Assembly (NCBI RefSeq): GCF_004331345.1
Contig: NZ_SJJZ01000001.1
Location: 2,108,001 to 2,172,000 of the forward strand
Source of the DNA: Kribbella soli
Lineage (GTDB): Bacteria > Actinomycetota > Actinomycetes > Propionibacteriales > Kribbellaceae
DNA length: 64,000 bases
Reading direction: 5' to 3'
Below are positions 34,162 through 43,126 of this stretch, in pieces. Positions within the stretch are counted from its first letter, which is position 1. Each line of letters starts with the position of its first letter. The notes under the pieces are model-generated. The model had not been told where the DNA came from. It saw nothing but the letters and a program-made list of their open reading frames with translations, and ran no database searches. The position numbers were made by a program, and so were the translations under genes.

Positions 34162-35214
34162 TCAGAAGCGTGCCGCGGTCAGAGGGTGCGTCGGTGGGAT
34201 GAAGGTCGCGTGATGGCCGCTGGGGGTGAGGGTGTGTCCCAGGCGTTTGGGGAAGCGTGGGAGGAGCCAGCGTTCTTCGGTTCGCGCGGTGGGAAAGGCG
34301 CGGGCGATCTTGGTTTCGACGGCGTCGAGATCACGCAGGGTGCGGAGCCAGAAGGTGACGGCCAGGTTGGCCCGGTTGACCACCGAGCAGCACATCCGGG
34401 TCTCCGGCATCAGGGCGAGGCCGGCGCCGACCATCTCCAGCTGATGATGCGGCACGCTGAACCACACCATCACCGACGCGTTGTAGCCGACGAGGTTGTG
34501 GGCGAAGTCGACCCGCGTGCGGGCCCAGGGCGCGTGCAGGATCTGCCCGATCGCACGGGTGACAGTGGCGACGCTCCGGCCGATCTCGTCGGCGATCGAG
34601 GTCGCGGATCGGCGGACGTCGCCCGCGAGAGCGTTGATGACGAGCTCGTGCAGACGGGTCGGTACCGCGGGTGCGTCGATACCGGTCGCGGGAAAGGCCT
34701 GCAGAGCCCTGACCTGACGTTCGCTGAGGATGCCGGGCCGCCAGCTCGTTCCTTCCTTGAAGAACGTGCGGGTGAAATGGGTCCGGGTCCGCTGTACGCC
34801 GGGATCCGCAGCCAGCTCCGTGGCGACGTAGGCGTCGACCTCGGCGACCGACGGACAGGACAAGGTCAGAATCAGGTCGGGCCCGCCGGACGTGCACTCG
34901 ACGGTCAGCACCGACGGTGTCTTCGCGATACCGGCGATGACGCTCTCGCGGCTGCCGGCGGCGCAGTAGACCTCGACCAGCGCGAGGACGCCGGTCAACG
35001 GGTGCACCGCGGAGTCGAGGCGGCCGTCCGGGCGGTCCGGTTCGCCCGGGCTCACCGCGAAGCACGAGCTCCAGACCAGGCCGGTGTCGGCGAGCCGGCT
35101 CCAGCGGCGCGACAGCGTCGACGCGTCACCGCCGACGATCGCCTCGAGCTGGGACCAGCTCGCGCGCGGGCGGTGCTGCAGGGCGTTAACCAGCAGGAAA
35201 TCTACGTCGTCCAC
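34162..35214 (-). CDS. Double-domain Lrp/AsnC family regulator
   Basis: Encodes 350 residues from a GTG. Two AsnC-type units are arranged in tandem: HTH at about 1-50 (VDFLLVNALQHRPRASWSQL, then STLSRRWSRLADTGLVW) with a RAM-like domain, and a second HTH at about 190-235 (LHELVINALAGDVRRSATSI, then IGRSVATVTRAIGQIL) with a second RAM-like domain. Such fused forms are common in actinobacteria. Divergent from the peptide transporter operon 181 bp away, which is its likely target, perhaps sensing an imported amino acid or peptide. Confidence 0.85.
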   Translation of the reverse strand: MDDVDFLLVNALQHRPRASWSQLEAIVGGDASTLSRRWSRLADTGLVWSSCFAVSPGEPDRPDGRLDSAVHPLTGVLALVEVYCAAGSRESVIAGIAKTPSVLTVECTSGGPDLILTLSCPSVAEVDAYVATELAADPGVQRTRTHFTRTFFKEGTSWRPGILSERQVRALQAFPATGIDAPAVPTRLHELVINALAGDVRRSATSIADEIGRSVATVTRAIGQILHAPWARTRVDFAHNLVGYNASVMVWFSVPHHQLEMVGAGLALMPETRMCCSVVNRANLAVTFWLRTLRDLDAVETKIARAFPTARTEERWLLPRFPKRLGHTLTPSGHHATFIPPTHPLTAARF

Positions 35215-35231
35215 AACTCAAAATCTCTGCA

Positions 35232-35251
35232 TGCGTCACGGCGGTCACGCA
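35232..35251. promoter_or_regulatory. Imperfect palindrome in the Lrp/dpp divergent region
   Basis: TGCGTCACGGCGGTCACGCA pairs its ends TGCGT-AC with GT-ACGCA. It sits 17 bp upstream of the regulator start and is a candidate autoregulatory site. Confidence 0.4.
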
Positions 35252-35395
35252 AGTTCCCTGCGATGTCATGACAAGGATTTGATCGATTACGCGGAGGGAG
35301 GAGCATCCTGAGTGCGCGGATGACAGTATCCAATGTCCAGAGCCAGAAATTCCGGTTCCGGACAGTGAGTTCTTCGACGCCCCACGGAGGATCGC

Positions 35396-36424
35396 TTGTC
35401 AGTTACGCCCCCTGTCACTGCGTCTACCCTGCTCCGGGTCGACGGCTTGCGGACCGAGTTCACGACCGACCAGGGTCCGGTCACGCCGGTGGACGGAGTC
35501 GGTTTCACCGTGGCGGCCGGGGAGACGTTGTGCCTGGTCGGCGAGTCCGGCAGCGGGAAGTCGGTCTCCGCGCTGTCGATCATGGGGCTGCTGGCCGGGA
35601 ACGGCCGGGTCACCGAGGGCTCCGTGATGTTCGAGGGTCAGGATCTCGCCGGGCTGCCGGAGCCGGAGTTGCGTCGGATCCGCGGGCACGCGATCGCGAT
35701 GATCTTCCAGGAGCCGATGACGTCGTTGAACCCGGTGCTGACCATCGGCGACCAGTTGGCCGAGACGATGATCCTGCATCTCGGGCTGACCAAGGCGGAG
35801 GCCCGCCAACGGGCGATCGAGCTGCTGGAGAAGGTCGGCATCCCGCGGGCGGGCGCGGTCGTCGACGACCATCCGCACCGGCTGTCCGGGGGTATGCGGC
35901 AGCGGGTGATGATCGCTATGGCGCTGAGCTGCCGGCCCAAGCTGATCATCGCGGACGAGCCGACGACGGCGCTGGACGTGACGATCCAGGCGCAGATCCT
36001 GCGGTTGATGCGGGAGCTGAGCGCGGAGACCGGCACGGCGACGATCTTCATCACCCACGACCTCGGCGTGGTCGCGGAGATGGCCGACCGGGTCGCGGTG
36101 ATGTACGCCGGGCAGGTCGTCGAGGAGACCGACGTCTACACCCTGTTCGACCAGCCGAAGCACCCATACACGGTCGCCCTGCTGAAGTCGATCCCGCACA
36201 TCACCACCCCGGCCGGGGATCGGCTCACCCCGATCTCCGGTTCCGTCCCGAGCCTGCTGCACCTACCGACCGGCTGCCGCTTCCGGGAGCGATGTCCACA
36301 CGCGATGGACCGGTGTGCGACGGAGCTGCCGGAGCTCCGCCCGCTCGGCGGCGGCGTCGGCGAGGGCGAGCACTCGGTCCGCTGCTGGCTGTACGACGAA
36401 ACCGGAACGGCGGTCCCGGCATGA
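35396..36424 (+). CDS. Oligo/dipeptide ABC transporter ATP-binding protein (DppD/OppD type)
   Basis: Encodes 342 residues from a TTG preceded by GGAGGA at good spacing. Walker A GESGSGKS, signature LSGGMRQRV, Walker B LIIADEPTTALD and H-loop ITHDLGVV are all intact. The C-terminal oligopeptide-transporter extension has the Cys pattern CRFRERCPHAMDRC...C for the Fe-S-like motif of DppD/OppD. First gene of the operon; overlaps the next by 4 nt. Confidence 0.93.
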   Translation: MSVTPPVTASTLLRVDGLRTEFTTDQGPVTPVDGVGFTVAAGETLCLVGESGSGKSVSALSIMGLLAGNGRVTEGSVMFEGQDLAGLPEPELRRIRGHAIAMIFQEPMTSLNPVLTIGDQLAETMILHLGLTKAEARQRAIELLEKVGIPRAGAVVDDHPHRLSGGMRQRVMIAMALSCRPKLIIADEPTTALDVTIQAQILRLMRELSAETGTATIFITHDLGVVAEMADRVAVMYAGQVVEETDVYTLFDQPKHPYTVALLKSIPHITTPAGDRLTPISGSVPSLLHLPTGCRFRERCPHAMDRCATELPELRPLGGGVGEGEHSVRCWLYDETGTAVPA

Positions 36425-37425
36425 CGGCCGTGGAAGACGTCGGCCCCTTGCTGCAGGTGCGGGATCTCCGGCGGTACTACCCGATCCGCAAGGGTGTCAT
36501 CGCCCGGACGGTCGGGCAGGTGCGCGCCGTCGACGGCGTGAGCTTCGACGTGTACCCGGGTGAAACGGTGGGCATCGTCGGCGAGTCCGGGTGCGGGAAG
36601 TCCACCACCGGACGTGCCGTCGTCCGGCTGGAGGCGCCGACCGCGGGCTCGGTGCTGTTCGACGGGACCGACATCGCGACGCTGTCGCCCGCGAGGATGC
36701 GGCGGTTGCGGACCGAGCTGCAGATGGTGTTCCAGGACCCGTACTCGTCGCTGAATCCGCAGATCCGGATCGGCGATCTGCTGGCCGAGCCGTTGATCGC
36801 GCACAAGCGTCTCGATCGCGCCGGCGCGCGGGCCAAGGCCGCCGAGATGCTGGCCACCGTCGGGCTCCCGAAGCTGTCCCTGGACCGCTACCCGCACGAG
36901 CTCTCCGGCGGGATGCGGCAACGGGTCGGCATCGCGCGGGCGCTGATGCTCGAACCCAGGCTGATCGTCTGCGACGAGCCGGTGTCCGCGCTCGACGTCT
37001 CGATCCAGGCCCAGGTCCTGAACCTGCTCAAGGACCTGCAGGGCGAGTTCGGCCTGACCTACGTGTTCATCAGCCACGGCCTCGGTGCGATCAAATACAT
37101 CAGCGACCGGATCGTGGTGATGTACCTCGGCAAGGTGATGGAGACCGCGACCACCGCGGAGATCTTCGCCCGGCCGAGGCATCCGTACACCGAGATCCTG
37201 CTCGACGCCTACCCCGAACCCGACCCGCGGCTGCGCGACCGGGAACGGATCATCGTCGAAGGCGACGTACCGAGCCCGGCGAATCCTCCGCCCGGCTGCG
37301 TGTTCCATACCCGCTGCCCGTACGCACAGGACATCTGCCGGGCCGAGGCTCCGCCCCTGAACGCCGCGGGAGGTGCCAGGCATCAGGTGGCCTGTCACTT
37401 CCCGCTGGCCCAGGAGGCGAGCTGA
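36421..37425 (+). CDS. Oligo/dipeptide ABC transporter ATP-binding protein (DppF/OppF type)
   Basis: Encodes 334 residues. Walker A GESGCGKST, Q-loop FQDPYSSLNP, signature LSGGMRQRVG and Walker B IVCDEPVSALD are present. The H-loop reads FISHGLGAI: the His is kept but the usual following Asp is Gly. The C-terminal CVFHTRCPYAQDIC...C motif matches the OppF class. Start overlaps the previous stop (ATGA); its stop overlaps the next start (TGATG). Confidence 0.93.
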   Translation: MTAVEDVGPLLQVRDLRRYYPIRKGVIARTVGQVRAVDGVSFDVYPGETVGIVGESGCGKSTTGRAVVRLEAPTAGSVLFDGTDIATLSPARMRRLRTELQMVFQDPYSSLNPQIRIGDLLAEPLIAHKRLDRAGARAKAAEMLATVGLPKLSLDRYPHELSGGMRQRVGIARALMLEPRLIVCDEPVSALDVSIQAQVLNLLKDLQGEFGLTYVFISHGLGAIKYISDRIVVMYLGKVMETATTAEIFARPRHPYTEILLDAYPEPDPRLRDRERIIVEGDVPSPANPPPGCVFHTRCPYAQDICRAEAPPLNAAGGARHQVACHFPLAQEAS

Positions 37426-38375
37426 TGGTCTCCTACCTCATCCGGCGGATCCTGATCGGCATCCCGGTCCTGCTCGGCGTGACGCTGATCAACTTCCTGA
37501 TCATCAACCTCGCGCCCGGCAGCCCGGCCGACCTGTACCTCTCCCCGACCGCGACCCCCGAGGACGTCGCCCGTACCGAGGCCGCGCTCGGGCTGGACAA
37601 GCCCGTCTTCGTCCAATACCTCAACTGGCTCACCCAACTGCTGCACGGCAACCTCGGCGTCTCGTTCCAGAACCGCGAGCCGGTCACCCAGCTGATCGCC
37701 GACCGGATCGGCCCGACCCTGCTGTTGATGGGTACGTCGCTCGTCGTCGCCTACCTGGTCGCGATCCCGATCGGGATCTTCGCGGCCCGGCGGCGCAACA
37801 CGGCCGCCGATTACGGGGTCGTGGGGGCGTCGTTCCTCGGCATCTCGGTGCCGCACTTCTTCCTCGGCCTGGCGATGATCTACGTCTTCGCGCTCACCCT
37901 GGGCTGGTTCCCCACCGGCGGCATGGTGACCCTGGGACGCGGGGGCGGGTTCGCCGACCGGGTCTCGCATCTCGTGCTGCCGGTCGTCGTGCTCGCCACC
38001 GCGGTCGCGGCCGGCATGGTCCGGTACGTCCGGTCGAGCATGATCGACGCCTTCGGCCAGGACTACATCCGGACCGCGAAGGCGAAGGGTCTCGGCGCAT
38101 CGGTCATCACCAACAAACATGCCTTGCGCAACGCACTGATCCCGGTCGTGACGGTGATCGGTGTCGATCTGTCCGCGCTGATCGGGGGCGCGATCGTGAC
38201 CGAGCAGATCTTCCAGTGGCCCGGGATCGGACTGCTGACCATTCAGTCGATCGGTGCCCGCGACTACGCCGTACTGATGGGCATCAACCTGATTGCGGCG
38301 ATCGCCGTGTTCACCGCCAACCTGCTCACCGACATCGCCTACGCGGTGGTGGACCCGAGGGTTGCCTATGCATAA
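37425..38375 (+). CDS. Peptide ABC transporter permease (DppB type)
   Basis: Encodes 316 residues. Starts YLIRRILIGIPVLLGVTLI, the standard DppB opening, and contains the EAA-like loop (YIRTAKAKGLGASVITNKHALRN, shown here only as the landmark AKAKGLG). About six TM segments. It carries AGGAGG before its start and overlaps the dppF-like stop. Forms the channel with the next gene's product. Confidence 0.93.
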   Translation: MVSYLIRRILIGIPVLLGVTLINFLIINLAPGSPADLYLSPTATPEDVARTEAALGLDKPVFVQYLNWLTQLLHGNLGVSFQNREPVTQLIADRIGPTLLLMGTSLVVAYLVAIPIGIFAARRRNTAADYGVVGASFLGISVPHFFLGLAMIYVFALTLGWFPTGGMVTLGRGGGFADRVSHLVLPVVVLATAVAAGMVRYVRSSMIDAFGQDYIRTAKAKGLGASVITNKHALRNALIPVVTVIGVDLSALIGGAIVTEQIFQWPGIGLLTIQSIGARDYAVLMGINLIAAIAVFTANLLTDIAYAVVDPRVAYA

Positions 38376-39240
38376 GCGGCTCGAGCCCGAGACCGGCCAG
38401 TCGTCCACCCGGCTGATGATCCGGCGGTTCCGGCGGCACCGCTTGGCGGTCGCCGGGCTGGTGGTCGTCGTCCTGATGGTGCTGATGGCCGCGCTGGCGC
38501 CGCTCCTGGCGCCGCACGACCCGAACCGGATCTTCGACAAGTTCGAGTCGTCGCCGTCGGGCGAGCATCTGCTCGGCACCGACTCGGTCGGGCGGGACGT
38601 GCTCAGCCGGCTGATCTACGGCGCCCGGGTGTCGATGAGCGTCGGCGTCGGGGCAGTCGTCGTGTACGTCGTGATCGGCATCCTGCTCGGTCTGCTCGCC
38701 GGGTACTACGGCGGCTGGGTGGACCAGGTGATCATGCGGATCACCGACGTGTTCATGTCGTTCCCGTACTTCATGGTGATCCTGATCCTGGTCAGCGTGC
38801 TCGGGCCGAGCCTGCTCACCATCATCGTGGTGATCGGTGCGCTGGCCTGGCCGATGATCGGCCGGCTGGTCCGCGGCAGCGTGCTCTCGATCAAGGGCAG
38901 CGACTACGTCCAGGCCGCGGTCGCGCTGGGGTACCGCACGCCGCGGATCCTGTTCCGGCACATCCTGCCGAACGCGTTGTCCCCGATCGTCGTGAACGCG
39001 ACGTTCGGCGTCGCACAGGCGATCATCCTCGAGTCCGGGCTGAGTTTCCTCGGGATGGGCGTCCGCCCGCCGGCGGCCAGCTGGGGCAACATGCTCAGCG
39101 AGGCGCAGTCGATCACCGTGCTGTCCAGCCAGCCGTGGATCTGGATCCCGCCGGGCCTGATGATCCTGCTCGCCGTGCTCGCGATCAACTTCGTCGGCGA
39201 CGGCCTGCGCGACTCCATGGAGTCCCGATCCGAGACCTGA
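38368..39240 (+). CDS. Peptide ABC transporter permease (DppC type)
   Basis: Encodes 290 residues. The N-terminal OppC-N segment (RRFRRHRLAVAGLVVVVLMV) precedes HLLGTDSVGRDVLSRLIYGAR, a hallmark of DppC/OppC, and the EAA loop SDYVQAAVALGYRTPRI. Five to six TM segments. The ATG overlaps the dppB-like stop by 8 nt. Confidence 0.93.
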   Translation: MHKRLEPETGQSSTRLMIRRFRRHRLAVAGLVVVVLMVLMAALAPLLAPHDPNRIFDKFESSPSGEHLLGTDSVGRDVLSRLIYGARVSMSVGVGAVVVYVVIGILLGLLAGYYGGWVDQVIMRITDVFMSFPYFMVILILVSVLGPSLLTIIVVIGALAWPMIGRLVRGSVLSIKGSDYVQAAVALGYRTPRILFRHILPNALSPIVVNATFGVAQAIILESGLSFLGMGVRPPAASWGNMLSEAQSITVLSSQPWIWIPPGLMILLAVLAINFVGDGLRDSMESRSET

Positions 39241-39268
39241 ACCCATCCTTGTCGAGAAGGGACCCGCT

Positions 39269-40891
39269 ATGTCTGCACGGACCACCTACCGGCTCGGCGC
39301 CGGACTGGCTGCCATCGGCCTGTTGCTGATACCGACCGCGTGCACGGGAAATGCCGGCAGCGGCGGGGGCGGCGGTGACACGCTGTACGTCGGCACGGTG
39401 AACCCGCCGGCCAGCTTCAACCCGATCAACCAGTCCGACGTCGGCGGCCAGTTCGCCGTACGGTTCGCGATGGACACGCTGCTGGACCAGCCGGAGCCGC
39501 TGAAGTTCGTGCCGAAGCTGGCCGAGTCGATGGAGAGCAAGGACAACAAGACCTTCACGGTGAAGTTGCACGCCGGCGCCAAGTGGAGCGACGGGCAGCC
39601 GATCACCGCGAAGGACGTGGTCTACACGATCAACCTGATCGCCAACCGGGACTCGCTCACCACGCTCGGCGGGAACGTCACCGCGCTCACCGGGGTCGAT
39701 GCCACCGGCAAGCTTCCGAAGGGACAGACCGCCGTACCAGGGCTGACCGCGCCGGACGACACCACGGTCGTGTTCACCACGAAGACCCCGGTGGACCCGA
39801 ACTACGTCAAGGAAATGATCGGCACCAAGGTGGTGATCATGCCCGAGCACGTGCTGGCGAAGACCACGCCGGCGCAGATCGACGACAGCAAGTTCGTGCA
39901 ACTTCCCGACGTCACGAGCGGACCGTACAAGTTCACGAAGTACACCCAGAACGCCAGCATCGAGTACGCCGCCAACCCGGACTACTACGGCGGTGCGCCG
40001 AAGATCGCCAAGCTGATCATGAAGATCATGCCGGCCTCGAACCTGGCCGGTGAGCTGCAGACCGGGTCGATCATGATGAACTCCGGCGGCGGGATCGGGA
40101 ACATCCCGTTCCAGGACCTGAAGACGGTCCAGGCGTTCAAGGACGTCAACACCAAGGTCAACCCGACGATCGGGTTCCAGACGATCCAGTTCAACGTGAA
40201 GACGTTCGCGGACCCGCGGCTGCGGGCGGGACTCGCGCACGCGATCAACCGCAAGCAGATCGTCGACGAGCTGCTGCTCGGCAACGGCGAGGTGATCGAC
40301 GGCCCGTACACCAGCCAGAGCCCGTTCCTGGACAAGAACCTGAAGACCCTCAGCTACGACCCGGTACTGGCCAAGAAGCTGCTCACCGAGGCGGGCTGGG
40401 ACTTCAGCCGGAAGATCAACTTCGTCGTACCGACCGGGAACAAGATCCGGGAGCGGTCGGCCGACATCCTGCTGCAGAACTTCAAGGCGATCGGCCTGAA
40501 TGTCGTCCAGACCAACTACGACTTCCCGACCACCCTGGCCAAGGCGCGAGCGAAGGACCATGACATGGTGCTGATGGGTCTGACCTTCAACATCGACCCG
40601 GACGTGTCGAACATGTACTCGTCAACCGGTTCCTTCAACCTGACCGGGTACAACTCGCCGGAGAGCGACAAGCTGCTGCTGGCCGGCAAGTCCGAGGCGA
40701 AGCCGGAGGCCCGGCACCGGATCTACAACCAGTTGCAGGCGCTGTGGCAGGCTGACATGCCGGTCCTGACGCTGTACTCAGACCACGCCGTCGCCGCGAC
40801 CAGCAAGTCCGTGGCGGTGGGCGGGGCGACCGCGTTCTGGCCGGGGACCGTGGCCAACGTCGGCCAATGGGCATTCGAAGGAGCGAACTGA
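39269..40891 (+). CDS. Peptide-binding lipoprotein of ABC transporter (SBP family 5)
   Basis: Encodes 540 residues. A signal peptide with a lipobox-like PTAC (Cys near residue 25) is followed by a Gly-rich linker. Family-5 landmarks: FVPKLAESMES with FTVKLHAGAKWSDGQPITAKDVVYT, and ALAHAINRKQIVDELLLGNG in the second lobe. It captures peptides or related substrates and delivers them to the permease. Stop overlaps the amidohydrolase start (TGATG). Confidence 0.93.
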   Translation: MSARTTYRLGAGLAAIGLLLIPTACTGNAGSGGGGGDTLYVGTVNPPASFNPINQSDVGGQFAVRFAMDTLLDQPEPLKFVPKLAESMESKDNKTFTVKLHAGAKWSDGQPITAKDVVYTINLIANRDSLTTLGGNVTALTGVDATGKLPKGQTAVPGLTAPDDTTVVFTTKTPVDPNYVKEMIGTKVVIMPEHVLAKTTPAQIDDSKFVQLPDVTSGPYKFTKYTQNASIEYAANPDYYGGAPKIAKLIMKIMPASNLAGELQTGSIMMNSGGGIGNIPFQDLKTVQAFKDVNTKVNPTIGFQTIQFNVKTFADPRLRAGLAHAINRKQIVDELLLGNGEVIDGPYTSQSPFLDKNLKTLSYDPVLAKKLLTEAGWDFSRKINFVVPTGNKIRERSADILLQNFKAIGLNVVQTNYDFPTTLAKARAKDHDMVLMGLTFNIDPDVSNMYSSTGSFNLTGYNSPESDKLLLAGKSEAKPEARHRIYNQLQALWQADMPVLTLYSDHAVAATSKSVAVGGATAFWPGTVANVGQWAFEGAN

Positions 40892-42075
40892 TGAGTCTCG
40901 TCGAGGAATCCACCGCGATCGCGCCCGGGCTGATCGAGCTGCGACGGGAGCTGCACCAGGTTCCTGAGGTCGGCCTCGACCTGCCGAAGACTCAGGCCCT
41001 GGTGCTCGACGCGGTGGCCGGGTTGCCGTTGGAGATCAGCACCGGCAAGGAGCTGACCTCCGTCGTCGGTGTGCTGCGCGGCGGTCGGCCCGGGCCGACG
41101 GTGCTGCTGCGGGGTGACATGGATGCGTTGCCGGTGGTGGAGGAGACCGGACTCGCGTACGCATCCGAGAACGGGAACATGCACGCCTGCGGCCACGACC
41201 TGCACACCACGGGACTCGTGGGAGCGGCGCAGCTGCTGAGTGCGCATCGCGAGGAGCTGAACGGGAACGTGATCTTCATGTTCCAGCCAGGCGAGGAAGG
41301 CCTCGGCGGTGCCGGGTACATGATCCGGGAGGGCCTGCTCGACGCCGCGGGCGACAAGCCGATCGCGGCGTACGCGTTGCACGTCTGGTCGCAGGCGGCG
41401 AAGGGGACGTTCCAGCTGCGTCCGGGCACGATCATGGCCAGTTCGAACCAATTGCACATCACGGTGCACGGCAAGGGCGGCCACGGGTCGTCGCCGGACC
41501 GGACGATCGACCCGGTGCCGGTGGTGGCGGAGCTGGTGCTCGCGCTGCAGACGTACGCGACGCGGCGGGTGAACGTGTTCGACCCGGTGGTGATCACGGT
41601 GACGCAGCTCGAGGCGGGCGTCGCGATCAACGTCATCCCGAACACGGCCCGCCTCGGCGCGACCGTGCGGACGCTGTCGGACGCGATGCTGGAGCAACTG
41701 ACGCGCGAGCTGCCGGCACTGGCAGAGCGGATCGCGGCGGCGCACGGATGTACGGTCGACGCGCGGCTCGACCCGCAGTACCCGGTGACGGTGAACGACG
41801 CCGAGCGTACGGCGGAGACCGCGAGCATCCTCACCGACCTGTTCGGTGCGGAGCGGGTGCAGCAACTGGACAACCCGTTGATGGGCGCCGAGGACTTCTC
41901 GATGGTGCTGCGCGAGGTGCCGGGCACGTTCGTGATGGTCGGAGCCCGGCCGGACGACGTCTCCGAGGAGGAGGCCCCGTCGAACCATTCGAGCCTCGTC
42001 CGGTTCGACGACGCGGTCCTAGGCGACCAGGCGGCCGCCCTGGCCCAGCTGGCGGCCAAGCACCTGATCAGCTAG
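40891..42075 (+). CDS. M20 family amidohydrolase/peptidase
   Basis: Encodes 394 residues. Metal-binding motifs of the M20D subfamily: DMDAL, MHACGHDLHTT (C100, H102) and QPGEEG (E135/E136), plus the late LMGAEDFS segment. Relatives remove N-acyl or peptide groups from amino acids (hippurate, N-acetyl or IAA-amino acid type). Being the last gene of the transporter operon, it probably hydrolyses the imported substrate. The 3' end overlaps the convergent marR gene by 8 nt. Confidence 0.92.
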   Translation: MSLVEESTAIAPGLIELRRELHQVPEVGLDLPKTQALVLDAVAGLPLEISTGKELTSVVGVLRGGRPGPTVLLRGDMDALPVVEETGLAYASENGNMHACGHDLHTTGLVGAAQLLSAHREELNGNVIFMFQPGEEGLGGAGYMIREGLLDAAGDKPIAAYALHVWSQAAKGTFQLRPGTIMASSNQLHITVHGKGGHGSSPDRTIDPVPVVAELVLALQTYATRRVNVFDPVVITVTQLEAGVAINVIPNTARLGATVRTLSDAMLEQLTRELPALAERIAAAHGCTVDARLDPQYPVTVNDAERTAETASILTDLFGAERVQQLDNPLMGAEDFSMVLREVPGTFVMVGARPDDVSEEEAPSNHSSLVRFDDAVLGDQAAALAQLAAKHLIS

Positions 42076-42547
42076 GCGGACCCGCCAGGTGCGAGTTGAC
42101 CCGGTTGAGGAGCGCGAACAGCTGGTCGCGCTCCTCGCGGGTCAGCGGCGCCGTGATGTGGGCGTTCACGCCGGCGAGCACCTGATCCAGTTCGGCGAGC
42201 CGCCGTACGCCGGTGTCCGTGATCGTGATGACGTTGCGGCGCTTGTCGGACGGGTCCGGCGTACGACGGATCCAGCCGCCGTCCGCGAGCTCGTTCAGGA
42301 CTGCGACGAGATCGCTCTTGTAGACGCGGGCGCGGCCGGCGAGTGCCGACTGGCTCGCCGGGCCGAACTCGGCGAGCGCGGCGAGCACCACGAAGTGGTC
42401 CTTGTGCGCGCCGACTGACCGGAGTGCGTCGCCGGAGGCGCGGGCGGTCTGGGCCGCCGTCAGCCCGACCAGGCGTGACAGCTGCGCCTTGATGCGCTCG
42501 GGCGTCTCCGCGCCACGGTCGAAACGCAGTTCCTCGCCGTCCTCCAT
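42068..42547 (-). CDS. MarR family transcriptional regulator
   Basis: Encodes 159 residues. A winged helix typical of MarR is visible: VVLAALAEFGPASQSALAG, RVYKSDLVAVLNELADGGWI and the wing RTPDPSDKRRNVITIT. It faces the SnoaL-like gene across 95 bp with two matching palindromes, so it most likely represses both itself and that gene. Confidence 0.93.
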   Translation of the reverse strand: MEDGEELRFDRGAETPERIKAQLSRLVGLTAAQTARASGDALRSVGAHKDHFVVLAALAEFGPASQSALAGRARVYKSDLVAVLNELADGGWIRRTPDPSDKRRNVITITDTGVRRLAELDQVLAGVNAHITAPLTREERDQLFALLNRVNSHLAGPPS

Positions 42548-42568
42548 GGCGTCAGCATACGCCGCTTG

Positions 42569-42585
42569 CGTTAGTCGGACTAACG
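42569..42585. promoter_or_regulatory. MarR operator 1
   Basis: CGTTAGTC-G-GACTAACG is a perfect palindrome 22 bp upstream of the marR start. Confidence 0.75.
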
Positions 42586-42609
42586 ATCTATATTCATTGG
42601 TAGAGCCAA

Positions 42610-42625
42610 CGTTAGTCCAACTAAC
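42610..42625. promoter_or_regulatory. MarR operator 2
   Basis: CGTTAGTCCAACTAAC repeats the operator 1 sequence with one change. Its centre is about 41 bp from that of operator 1 (about four helical turns) and it lies 18 bp before the SnoaL-like start. Confidence 0.75.
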
Positions 42626-42642
42626 AATTCGAGGAGCCCGCT

Positions 42643-43077
42643 ATGACTGCCACCGAAACCCTGATCCGCGAGCTCGCCGACCGCAGCGAACTGGCCGACC
42701 TGGTCGCCCGCCACAGCCTGTGGATCGACGAGCACCGGTACGACGAGAGCGACCGCCTGTTCACCGAGGACATCGAGGTCACGTCCCTCCGCGGTGCGGC
42801 CCACGGCCTGGAGGCACTGGTCGCGCTGGTGCGGAAAGGCCACGACGACTTCGCCCGCACCGTGCACAACAAGTCCAACCTGGTGATCGAGATCGACGGC
42901 GACACGGCCACCGTGCGGGCGCACGACCTCGCCGTGTTCGTCATCGACGACAAGCAGGAGGCGATCGCGGCCGGCATTCATCACTACCGCGCGCGCCGGA
43001 CCGAGAAGGGCTGGCGCTTCGACCGGCTCGAGGTCGTCCCGGTCGCGCTGACCGGGTCGCTCGAACGCGCACTCTAG
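42643..43077 (+). CDS. SnoaL/NTF2-like protein
   Basis: Encodes 144 residues with the SnoaL_4 layout: an N-terminal helix pair (ELADLVARHSLWIDEHRYDE), LFTEDIEVTSLRG and a C-terminal sheet (IHHYRARRTEKGWRFDRLEV). NTF2-like folds of this type act as small cyclases, isomerases or steroid-delta-isomerase-like enzymes, or have no known catalytic role. Under the two MarR operators, so probably inducible by a small aromatic or xenobiotic molecule. Confidence 0.85.
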   Translation: MTATETLIRELADRSELADLVARHSLWIDEHRYDESDRLFTEDIEVTSLRGAAHGLEALVALVRKGHDDFARTVHNKSNLVIEIDGDTATVRAHDLAVFVIDDKQEAIAAGIHHYRARRTEKGWRFDRLEVVPVALTGSLERAL

Positions 43078-43083
43078 AAGGAG

Positions 43084-43124
43084 CCTGTGGCTGGTCGGTC
43101 CGCCAGAGGCCGACCAGCCACAGG
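43084..43124. terminator. Bidirectional hairpin terminator
   Basis: CCTGTGGCTGGTCGG (43084-43098) pairs perfectly with CCGACCAGCCACAGG (43110-43124), a 15-bp stem with an 11-nt loop, between two convergent genes that end at 43077 and 43127. Confidence 0.85.
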
Positions 43125-43126
43125 GT

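Noticed and set aside
39185..40561. A 458-codon minus-strand frame opposite the peptide-binding lipoprotein gene
   Set aside because: Antisense shadow with no recognisable motif; the plus-strand gene has signal peptide, family landmarks and operon context.
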